A stretch of DNA of 6,790 nucleotides from Gemmatimonadota bacterium (GTDB taxonomy: Bacteria > Gemmatimonadota > Gemmatimonadetes > Gemmatimonadales > GWC2-71-9): contig QHVD01000304.1 in NCBI GenBank assembly GCA_003222235.1, positions 1 to 6,790 of the forward strand, read 5' to 3'. Under the pieces are notes generated by a model that saw nothing but the letters and a program-made list of their open reading frames with translations, ran no database searches and had not been told where the DNA came from. The position numbers and the translations under genes are program-made. Shown one piece after another: positions 1 through 5,952 of the stretch (positions are counted from its first letter, which is position 1; every line of letters starts with the position of its first letter).

Positions 1-600
1 ATTCGGGAGGATCTCGATCCGGTGCGCCACGCGCAGGCGTACGAGCGGGGCGGGGCGGCGGCGATCTCGGTCCTCACCGACGAGGTGCATTTCGGAGGCT
101 CGCTCGAGGATCTCGCTCGGGTCGCGCAGGCCGTGACGGTCCCCGTGCTCTGCAAGGATTTCATCCTCGACGAGCTCCAGCTGCTCGAGGCGCGGGCGGC
201 GGGTGGGAGTGGCGTATTGTTGATCGTACGGGCACTCGCGCCGGAGCGGCTGCGGGCACTCGCCCGGGCTGCCCGGGACCAGGACCTGGGCGTGCTGGTG
301 GAGGTGCACACGGAGCAAGAGCTCGAGCAGGCGCTCGGCGCGGAGCCGACCGCGCTGGGGGTGAACAGCCGGGACCTGGCGACGTTCACGGTGGACCTGG
401 CGCTGGCCGAGCGCCTGCTGGCCCGTGTGCCGCCGGGCGTGCCCGCGGTGGCGGAGAGCGGGATCGAAACGCGGGCTGACGTGGCGCGGCTGGCCCAGGC
501 GGGTGCCGACCTGGTGCTGGTCGGCACGTCGGTATCCCGCACGGACGATCCGGCGGCGGCAGTGCGGGCGCTCGTCGGCGTACCGAGGAGGGGGCGGTGA
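1..600 (+). CDS. trpC: Indole-3-glycerol-phosphate synthase, 5'-truncated by window edge
   Basis: This enzyme closes the indole ring: it converts 1-(2-carboxyphenylamino)-1-deoxyribulose 5-phosphate to indole-3-glycerol phosphate, the substrate of TrpA, in the cytoplasm. The frame is open from base 1, giving 199 visible residues. Full-length members have about 255-270, so roughly the first 60 (including the first catalytic Glu/Lys pair) lie upstream. TIM-barrel landmarks are in order: the CKDFI strand with the catalytic Lys at visible residue 52, VEVHTEQEL with Glu101, GVNSRDL with Asn122, AESGI with Glu152-Ser153, and the phosphate-binding VGTS near 175. The reading stops at TGA 598-600. The next gene, trpB, starts 175 bp later after a repeat-filled gap, so trpF does not follow here as it often does. 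No key residue is missing in the visible part. Identification is secure; the true start cannot be seen. Confidence 0.96.
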   Translation: MREDLDPVRHAQAYERGGAAAISVLTDEVHFGGSLEDLARVAQAVTVPVLCKDFILDELQLLEARAAGGSGVLLIVRALAPERLRALARAARDQDLGVLVEVHTEQELEQALGAEPTALGVNSRDLATFTVDLALAERLLARVPPGVPAVAESGIETRADVARLAQAGADLVLVGTSVSRTDDPAAAVRALVGVPRRGR

Positions 601-609
601 CCAGGATTC

Positions 610-641
610 AATGCGGAATGCGAAATGCGGAGTGCGGAATT
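610..641 (+). repeat. Heptamer repeat block 1 (inverted orientation)
   Basis: Four consecutive 7-bp units follow base 611: ATGCGGA, ATGCGAA, ATGCGGA and GTGCGGA, ending in ATT. This block is the reverse complement of the heptamer ATTCCGC that builds blocks 2 and 3. It begins 10 bp after the trpC stop. Paired with 696-727 it gives 29 Watson-Crick pairs, one G-U and two A-C mismatches over 32 positions. Chance ORFs cross it in several frames, but the 7-bp period and the inverted copies argue for a non-coding repeat. Confidence 0.9.
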
Positions 642-669
642 CACCGCGCGACGGTCGTGCAGCGCGGTG
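642..669. other. Small perfect inverted repeat (8-bp stem) between heptamer blocks
   Basis: CACCGCGC at 642-649 is the exact reverse complement of GCGCGGTG at 662-669, with a 12-nt loop between them. The match extends to 9 bp if 641 and 670 are included. It lies inside the 54-nt loop enclosed by blocks 1 and 2, so the two together would give a nested hairpin. No U-run follows, so it does not look like an intrinsic terminator. The function is unknown; it may belong to the core of a repeat element. Confidence 0.6.
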
Positions 670-695
670 AGCTCGTGGGATCGAACTTGCCCTGC

Positions 696-727
696 AATTC
701 CGCATTCCGCATTCCGCACTCCGCATT
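696..727 (+). repeat. Heptamer repeat block 2 (direct orientation)
   Basis: From base 697 there are three exact ATTCCGC units, then ACTCCGC, then ATT. It has the same four-unit-plus-ATT plan as blocks 1 and 3. It is inverted relative to block 1, with which it can form a stem of 32 positions with only two mismatches. It is separated from block 3 by six bases (GGAGAC, 728-733). Confidence 0.9.
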
Positions 728-733
728 GGAGAC

Positions 734-764
734 ATTCCGCGTTCCGCATTCCGCATTCCGCATT
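734..764 (+). repeat. Heptamer repeat block 3, abutting the trpB ribosome binding site
   Basis: The units are ATTCCGC, GTTCCGC, ATTCCGC, ATTCCGC and a closing ATT. The block is a direct copy of block 2 and also complementary to block 1: over 610-640 there is one A-C mismatch and two G-U pairs. It ends at 764, and the purine-rich ribosome binding site of trpB starts at 765. Blocks 2 and 3 therefore compete for block 1, and a stem using block 3 would sit directly against the trpB initiation site. Confidence 0.9.
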
Positions 765-773
765 GGGGAGGGG
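765..773 (+). promoter_or_regulatory. Ribosome binding site of trpB
   Basis: GGGGAGGGG sits immediately before CC and the GTG start at 776. This is the only strong Shine-Dalgarno-like stretch in the 601-775 gap. It fixes the GTG as the start in preference to the ATG at 851, which would remove the conserved N-terminal GPYGGRYVPE segment. It begins one base after repeat block 3. Confidence 0.8.
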
Positions 774-775
774 CC

Positions 776-1978
776 GTGACCGATCTCCCCGGCGTCGCCG
801 CCCCCGGCCGCTTCGGCCCCTACGGCGGCCGCTATGTCCCCGAGACCTTGATGGCGGCGCTCGAGGAGCTCGAGCGGGTCTACGATGAAGCGAAGGGCGA
901 CCCGCGCTTCTGGGCCGAGCTGGACGGGCTGCTCAAGGACTATGTGGGACGCCCCACTCCGCTCACGGAGACGCCGCGGCTCGGGGCGGAGGTGGGTCCA
1001 GGGGTCGTCGTGGTGCTCAAGCGCGAAGACCTGAACCACACCGGGGCGCACAAGATCAACAACACGCTGGGGCAGGTGCTCTTGGCCCGGCGCATGGGCA
1101 AACCGCGCATTATCGCCGAGACGGGCGCGGGCCAGCACGGCGTCGCCACGGCCACCGTGTGCGCCCGCTTCGGGCTCGAGTGCGTGGTGTATATGGGTGA
1201 GGAGGACATGCGCCGCCAGCGCCTGAACGTGTACCGCATGGAGCTGATGGGGGCGCGGGTGGTGCCGGTGACGTCCGGCACGCGCACGCTCAAGGACGCC
1301 ACCAACGAAGCGCTGCGCGACTGGGTCACAAACGTCACCACGACACATTACATCATCGGCTCCGTGGTGGGTCCGGATCCGTTCCCGCGCATCGTGCGCG
1401 ACTATCAGTCGGTGATCGGTCGCGAGGCACGGGCCCAGACCCTGGAGCGCTACCGCCGCCTGCCGCGCACCGTGGCGGCGTGTGTCGGCGGCGGATCGAA
1501 CGCGATGGGGATCTTCACCGCATTCCTGGACGACGGCGACGTGGAGCTCGTAGGGGTCGAGGCGGCGGGTGAGGGGCTCGGCACGAGGCGGCATGCCGCC
1601 TCGCTCGCGCGCGGGAAGCCGGGCGTGTTCCACGGCAGCCTCAGCTATCTGCTCCAGGACGCGGACGGCCAGGTGCAACCCGCCCACAGCGTGTCGGCCG
1701 GGCTCGATTATCCAGGGGTCGGGCCCGAGCATGCTTACCTGAAGGACACGGGTCGCGTATTGTATGAAGCAGTGACTGATCGGCAGGCACTGGACGCCTT
1801 CGCGGACCTGTCCCGGCTGGAGGGAATTCTCCCTGCCCTGGAGAGCGCCCACGCCATCGCCTGGGTAATCGGTCACCGCGGGCACTGGGGCGCCGGAGAC
1901 ATCGTGTTGATCAATCTCAGCGGCCGTGGCGACAAGGACGTGGCCATGGTCGCCGAACTGACCGGAGCTAAGCTCTGA
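776..1978 (+). CDS. trpB: Tryptophan synthase beta chain
   Basis: TrpB is the PLP enzyme that joins indole, channelled from TrpA, with L-serine to make L-tryptophan, in a cytoplasmic alpha2-beta2 complex. The 400-residue product has the usual length of the TrpB1 type. Visible landmarks are GPYGGRYVPE near residue 14; the HTGAHKINN motif with the PLP Schiff-base Lys93; AETGAGQHG with catalytic Glu115; the GGGSN phosphate-binding loop at 238-242; and the C-terminal LSGRGDKD with Ser382, which contacts the PLP ring nitrogen in the family. The GTG start has a strong GGGGAGGGG ribosome binding site. The gene follows the heptamer-repeat leader, which may fold over its initiation region. Its stop overlaps the probable CTG start of the next gene by 4 nt. 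Unusually, its partner gene trpA does not follow directly but lies about 3.2 kb downstream. Identification is certain. Confidence 0.98.
   Translation: MTDLPGVAAPGRFGPYGGRYVPETLMAALEELERVYDEAKGDPRFWAELDGLLKDYVGRPTPLTETPRLGAEVGPGVVVVLKREDLNHTGAHKINNTLGQVLLARRMGKPRIIAETGAGQHGVATATVCARFGLECVVYMGEEDMRRQRLNVYRMELMGARVVPVTSGTRTLKDATNEALRDWVTNVTTTHYIIGSVVGPDPFPRIVRDYQSVIGREARAQTLERYRRLPRTVAACVGGGSNAMGIFTAFLDDGDVELVGVEAAGEGLGTRRHAASLARGKPGVFHGSLSYLLQDADGQVQPAHSVSAGLDYPGVGPEHAYLKDTGRVLYEAVTDRQALDAFADLSRLEGILPALESAHAIAWVIGHRGHWGAGDIVLINLSGRGDKDVAMVAELTGAKL
1964..1967 (+). promoter_or_regulatory. Ribosome binding site deciding a CTG start
   Basis: GGAG near the end of trpB is followed after 7 nt by CTG at 1975, which overlaps the trpB stop as CTGA. 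No ATG, GTG or TTG exists in that frame between the upstream in-frame TAA (1969-1971) and the GTG at 2128, and that GTG has no purine-rich sequence before it. The spacing is near-ideal, and the overlap geometry matches the ATGA junctions elsewhere in this operon. Confidence 0.55.
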
Positions 1979-3678
1979 CTTACCGCTCCCCCGCTTCCTC
2001 TCCTAATCCCCCCGTACCCGAGCTGGCATTACCGCCGTCGCAGGTCGAGGAGCTCTGGCAGACCCTGTCGAAGGGAATCCGCGCGACTCAGCTCTACCTG
2101 CCGAACAACCCGGTCTACCAGCGCGCCGTGGACAACGTGCGGGCCGGCCTGCAGCAGATCTGGCAGGTCACGGACGGGCTGGTGTTCGACATCGACGAGA
2201 CCCAGCTGCGCTGGGAGGACGTGGTCGTCTACAGCCAGGGCACCCATAGCGAGAGCATCGCATGGACGCTGTACAAGGACGGCGTCCGCTCGCTGGCGTT
2301 CAAGCCGGGCGTCGAAGACGGGGAGATCGTCAGCTTCCTCGGCGTGCTGCAGCAGGCGAAGAACCTCCAGGCGGAAGCTCCCGACGACCTGGTCACGTTG
2401 CTCTGGGCGCAGGACTTCCAGTTCATCAGCTACACGTTCCGCGAGCTGGCCAGCGAGAACGCGGTCCCCATCGAAGCGAGCGAGACCGTCCTCGAGATGC
2501 CGCCGACCGAGGTGCGCCAGTACGTGGCGGAGGAGGCGCCGCCCGCCCGGCCCGCGGGGTTGATCTCGATCGAAGACTTCGACACCACGCTCTACTTCCT
2601 CGATGATCGGGAAATCGACTACCTCAGAGGCGAGGTCGAGCGCGAGTACGCGCAGGATTTGCGCCGCAACGTGCTGTCGATGCTGTTCGACCTGCTCGAG
2701 CTCCAGAGCTACGGTACGGTGCGGGCCGAGCTGATCTCGATCCTCGAGAACTTCATTCCGTACCTCCTGGGCGCCGGAGACTTCCGTTCGGTGGCCTACA
2801 TTCTTCGGGACACGCGGATGATCCTGCAACGCGCCCGCGAGCTCATTCCGGAGCACCGGCAGACGCTCGCCACGCTGCCCGCGCGGCTGTCGCAGCGCGA
2901 CGCTCTGTCGCAGCTGATCCAAGCGCTCGACGAGGCGGCGGTGCAGCCGACGGAGGAAGAGCTCGGCGAGCTGTTCCAGGAGCTGCGCCCCGACGCTCTG
3001 TCCACGCTGATGAGCTGGATGCCGAAGCTCAACAACGACAACGTGAAGCACCTGGTCGGGGGGGCGGCGATGCGGCTGGCCCAGACCTACCCGGCGGAGG
3101 TGCTGAAGGCCCTGGCGAGTGAGGATGTAGCGGCCCAGCTCGCGATGGTCCGGCTCGCGGGGCGACTCAAGTTGGCCGGCGCCGCCGACGGGATGGAGCC
3201 GCTGCTCCAAACGACCGACCACTCGCTGAAGCTCGCGGTGGTGGAGGCGCTGACCCAGATCGCGAGCCCGTTCGCCATGCGGCTGCTCGAAAAGGCGATC
3301 GACGATGGCGACCGCGACGTCCGGATCGCCGCGGTGCGGTTCCTCGGCTCGCGCGGCTACCGCAACGCCGCTGGCCGGGTCGAGACGGTGGTCACGGGCT
3401 CGAAACTGAAGAACGCCGACCTCACGGAGAAGATGGCGTTCTTCGAGGCGTTCGGCTCGCTGGCGGGTTCCAAAGGCGTTGCCACGCTGGAGCGAATGCT
3501 CGCTGCAAAAGGGCTGCTTGGCAGGAAGGAGGACCCCGAGACGCGCGCCTGCGCGGCGATGGCCCTGGGGAAGATCCGCACGCCGGAGGCGCGGGCGGCG
3601 CTGGAGCGCGCCGGGCAGGACAAAGAGCCGCTCGTGCGTAACGCGGTGAGTCGCGCGCTGCGGGACCTCGGCGCATGA
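1975..3678 (+). CDS. HEAT-repeat protein with an N-terminal module shared with the HD-GYP neighbour
   Basis: The specific function is unknown. HEAT-like repeats are generally helical protein-binding scaffolds. I place the start at CTG 1975, giving 567 residues, because the frame is coding-like well before the first GTG (2128). The upstream part includes an LPPSQVEELW segment and LYLPNNP at 40-46, which has a counterpart in the next gene. Order of parts: a Pro/Ser-rich start (1-20); a globular module (about 21-135) with DGVRSLAFKPGV at 102-113; a charged, Pro-rich linker (about 165-195); a helical middle (about 200-375); and HEAT-like repeats (about 380-567) containing DVRIAAVRFLG near 448 and PETRACAAMALGKI further on. 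No signal peptide or membrane span is visible, so it is probably cytoplasmic. It overlaps trpB by 4 nt and the HD-GYP gene by 4 nt (ATGA). Existence of the gene is very likely; the exact start is less sure. Confidence 0.85.
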   Translation: MTYRSPASSPNPPVPELALPPSQVEELWQTLSKGIRATQLYLPNNPVYQRAVDNVRAGLQQIWQVTDGLVFDIDETQLRWEDVVVYSQGTHSESIAWTLYKDGVRSLAFKPGVEDGEIVSFLGVLQQAKNLQAEAPDDLVTLLWAQDFQFISYTFRELASENAVPIEASETVLEMPPTEVRQYVAEEAPPARPAGLISIEDFDTTLYFLDDREIDYLRGEVEREYAQDLRRNVLSMLFDLLELQSYGTVRAELISILENFIPYLLGAGDFRSVAYILRDTRMILQRARELIPEHRQTLATLPARLSQRDALSQLIQALDEAAVQPTEEELGELFQELRPDALSTLMSWMPKLNNDNVKHLVGGAAMRLAQTYPAEVLKALASEDVAAQLAMVRLAGRLKLAGAADGMEPLLQTTDHSLKLAVVEALTQIASPFAMRLLEKAIDDGDRDVRIAAVRFLGSRGYRNAAGRVETVVTGSKLKNADLTEKMAFFEAFGSLAGSKGVATLERMLAAKGLLGRKEDPETRACAAMALGKIRTPEARAALERAGQDKEPLVRNAVSRALRDLGA

Positions 3679-5144
3679 CGGGCGGCGCCGGACGTCCCTC
3701 CATTGCCGAAACCGTCCAAATCACGGACGGCTTCCTGCGGCACGCCGGCCGCGACTTTCTCATCGTGTTCTACACCGCGCTCCGCTCGCTCAAGCTCTAC
3801 CCGATCGAGAACGACCAGGTGCAGAAGGCGCTGGACGACCTCGCCGCCTCGACGAAGCACCTTCTCGAGGTGGAGAAGGAGCTCGAAGTCCGGCTCCAGA
3901 GCGAGTTCATCTTCGTGAATTCCACGCGGCTGCGGCTCGACCTCGATAACTACGCTTCGTTCTCGCACATCCTGAGCGTCTTCCGGCAGTGCGGGGTGGG
4001 CGCGGTCCGAATCGACGAAGGCGTGGACCGCAGGCAGCTCCAGATCTTCGCTTCCCTGTTGCTCTCTTACGCCGCCAAGGAGGCGAGCCCCAGCGTGACG
4101 CTCGAGCTGGGCCAGAAGCTCGTGGACGCCGGGGTCTCGTTCATCAGCATCGAGCCGCCGCTCGAAACCGAAGAGGACATGGAGGAGGAGGAGCGCCAGA
4201 AGGAGGCCGCCAAGCGCACCTACGCCCGCTCCGTGGCGGTGACCAAGGAGGTCATCAACAGCATCCGCCTGGGCCGGACGGCCAACGTGAAGAAGGTGAA
4301 GCGCGCCGTGCAGGCGATCGTGGACCAGGTGCTGAACAACGAGGCCTCGCTCGTCGGGCTCACCACGCTGCGCGACTACGACGAGTACACGTTCACCCAC
4401 TCGGTCAACGTCTGCATCTTTTCGGTCGCCCTGGGTCGGAAGCTCGGTCTCAGCAAGCTGCAGCTCTACGACCTCGGCATCGCGGCGCTGTTCCACGACG
4501 TCGGGAAGTCGCGAGTGCCGCTCGAGATCCTGCACAAGCAGAGCGGGCTGAGCGACGAGGAATGGCGGATCATGCAGGCGCACCCCTGGCTCGGCGTGCT
4601 GACGCTGTTCGGGCTGCGCGGTTACGGCGAGATCCCCTACCGCGGAATGATCGTGGCTTACGAGCACCACATGAAGACCGATCTCACCGGGTATCCGAAG
4701 TCGGTCCGGCCCCGCAGCCCATCCATCTACTCGAAGATCGTCGCCGTCGCCGACGGGTTCGACGCCGCTACCAGCCGGCGCACGTACCAAACGGTTCCCA
4801 TCCAGCCGGACGAGGTCTTGAAGGAGATGTTGGGGAACCCGCGCCGCGGCTACGACCCGGTGGTCGTAAAGGCGTTCATCAACCTGGTCGGCGTCTACCC
4901 GGTGGGGACGTGCGTCATCCTGGACACGTACGAAGTAGCGTTGGTGCACAGCGCCAACCCCGACGTGAGCGAGATCCACCGGCCGGTCGTGAGGATCGTG
5001 GCGACGCACGACGGAGCGATCCTCCACCCCGGCTTCCTCGCCGATCTCGCCCAGCGGGATGCACAGGGCAGCTACCCCCGCACGATCGTCAAGGTCACCG
5101 ATCCCCTCCGATACGGCATCAACGTCGGCGACTATTTTGTCTGA
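3675..5144 (+). CDS. HD-GYP domain protein, putative cyclic-di-GMP phosphodiesterase
   Basis: HD-GYP proteins are metal-dependent phosphodiesterases, most of which hydrolyse cyclic di-GMP. The ATG overlaps the previous stop (ATGA), with GGGA 9 nt upstream, giving 489 residues. Residues 20-135 resemble the N-terminal module of the preceding protein (LKLYP at 39-43; CGVGAVRIDEGV at 106-117). A very acidic stretch follows at 164-177, then the HD-GYP domain: YTFTHS with His242, HDVGK with His274-Asp275, His303, EHH with His331-His332, GYP at 339-341 and AVAD with Asp360. The usual HHExxDGxGYP motif reads HHMKTDLTGYP here, so the Glu and the first Gly are replaced while the expected metal ligands remain. 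The C-terminal part (about 395-489), including YPVGTCVILD, looks like the small beta-rich tail common after HD-GYP domains. There are no membrane spans. It is sandwiched between trpB/HEAT and trpA, and its 3' end overlaps trpA by 8 nt. Family is certain; activity and substrate are inferred. Confidence 0.93.
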   Translation: MTGGAGRPSIAETVQITDGFLRHAGRDFLIVFYTALRSLKLYPIENDQVQKALDDLAASTKHLLEVEKELEVRLQSEFIFVNSTRLRLDLDNYASFSHILSVFRQCGVGAVRIDEGVDRRQLQIFASLLLSYAAKEASPSVTLELGQKLVDAGVSFISIEPPLETEEDMEEEERQKEAAKRTYARSVAVTKEVINSIRLGRTANVKKVKRAVQAIVDQVLNNEASLVGLTTLRDYDEYTFTHSVNVCIFSVALGRKLGLSKLQLYDLGIAALFHDVGKSRVPLEILHKQSGLSDEEWRIMQAHPWLGVLTLFGLRGYGEIPYRGMIVAYEHHMKTDLTGYPKSVRPRSPSIYSKIVAVADGFDAATSRRTYQTVPIQPDEVLKEMLGNPRRGYDPVVVKAFINLVGVYPVGTCVILDTYEVALVHSANPDVSEIHRPVVRIVATHDGAILHPGFLADLAQRDAQGSYPRTIVKVTDPLRYGINVGDYFV

Positions 5145-5952
5145 GCACCCGATCGCCGCGCGCTGGCGGTCCCTTCGGGAGGAGGCAGGACGGGGGAAGC
5201 CGCGCGCCGCGCTCATTCCGTATCTCACCGCCGGCTATCCCACCCCCGAGCTCTCGCGCGAGGCCCTGCAGCTCGTCGCCGCGGCGGGCGCGGACTTCGT
5301 AGAGGTCGGCGTGCCGTTCTCGGACCCCCTCGCCGACGGCCCCACGATCCAACGCTCCATCCAGGCGGCGCTGGAGCAGGGCATGACGGTCCCGCGCGTG
5401 CTGGAGCTGATCGCGCGGGCCCGCCTCCCGGTGCCGGTCGTGGTCATGACCTATCTCAACCCCGTCCTGGCCTACGGCCTCGAGCGGTTCCTCGAGGACG
5501 CGCATGGCGCGGGAGCCTCAGGCCTCCTGCTCACCGACCTTCCGGCCGGCGCCGACCCGCAGCTCGAAGCCCGGGTTGCCGCGAGTCCGCTCGCGTTGAT
5601 CCGACTCATCGCGCCAACGACCACGGCGGAGCGCCTCACGCGCGCCGTGCGCAGCGCGACCGGCTTTCTCTACCTGATCTCGCGGCTCGGCGTCACCGGC
5701 AAGCGCGACGAAGTGCCTCAGGACCTCCCCAGCCACGTGGCGCGCGTCCGGGCCGCGTCCGACCTGCCGCTCGCCGTGGGGTTTGGGATCAGCACGCCCA
5801 CTCAGGCACAGGCTGCGGCCCAGCTGGCGGACGGCGTCGTGGTGGGGAGCGCGCTGGTCGAGACGCTCGGCTCGGGCGGCCTCGCGGCGGTGGAGCAGCT
5901 GGTGCGCGCCCTCGCGGCGGCCGTCCGGGCCCTGCGGGCGCCCGCCGCATGA
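5137..5952 (+). CDS. trpA: Tryptophan synthase alpha chain
   Basis: TrpA cleaves indole-3-glycerol phosphate to indole and glyceraldehyde 3-phosphate and passes the indole to TrpB. From TTG 5137 the product is 271 residues, close to the usual length of about 268. It shows ALIPYLTAGYP (25-35); the signature VEVGVPFSDPLADGPTIQ with catalytic Glu56 and Asp67; SRLGVTG, the mobile active-site loop region; VGFGIS for phosphate binding; and VVVGSALV near the end. TTG is chosen because homology begins just after it. The next in-frame upstream ATG, at 5059, would add a low-complexity segment that is a frame shadow of the HD-GYP gene. No strong ribosome binding site precedes the TTG, so expression probably depends on ribosomes arriving from the HD-GYP gene, which it overlaps by 8 nt. 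The 3' end overlaps the next gene as ATGA. Product identity is certain; the start is likely. Confidence 0.96.
   Translation: MSEHPIAARWRSLREEAGRGKPRAALIPYLTAGYPTPELSREALQLVAAAGADFVEVGVPFSDPLADGPTIQRSIQAALEQGMTVPRVLELIARARLPVPVVVMTYLNPVLAYGLERFLEDAHGAGASGLLLTDLPAGADPQLEARVAASPLALIRLIAPTTTAERLTRAVRSATGFLYLISRLGVTGKRDEVPQDLPSHVARVRAASDLPLAVGFGISTPTQAQAAAQLADGVVVGSALVETLGSGGLAAVEQLVRALAAAVRALRAPAA

Noticed and set aside
675..686. tRNA T-loop-like string on the minus strand (GTTCGATCCCAC)
   Set aside because: No matching T-stem, anticodon arm or acceptor stem could be built around it. It is too short to call a tRNA or tRNA remnant.
642..727. Intrinsic terminator after trpC
   Set aside because: Strong stems can form, but no run of T follows any of them, and the downstream gene belongs to the same pathway.
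597..888. Small plus-strand open frames across the trpC-trpB gap
   Set aside because: They are translations of the heptamer repeats, giving PHSAFRI-type strings, and have no conserved content of their own.
641..1885. Long open frame on the minus strand antisense to trpB (414 codons)
   Set aside because: It is a shadow of trpB in G+C-rich DNA. Its sequence is rich in Arg, His and Ala with no recognisable domain, and its 3' part runs through the heptamer repeats.
2029..3222. Minus-strand open frame antisense to the HEAT gene (397 codons)
   Set aside because: It mirrors plus-strand codons and shows no motif. The plus strand has overlapping operon junctions at both ends and repeat structure.
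3357..5228. Very long minus-strand open frame (623 codons) antisense to the HD-GYP gene
   Set aside because: The plus strand carries an unmistakable HD-GYP domain here. The minus frame has low-complexity Arg/Asp/Leu/Val-rich composition and spans three real genes.
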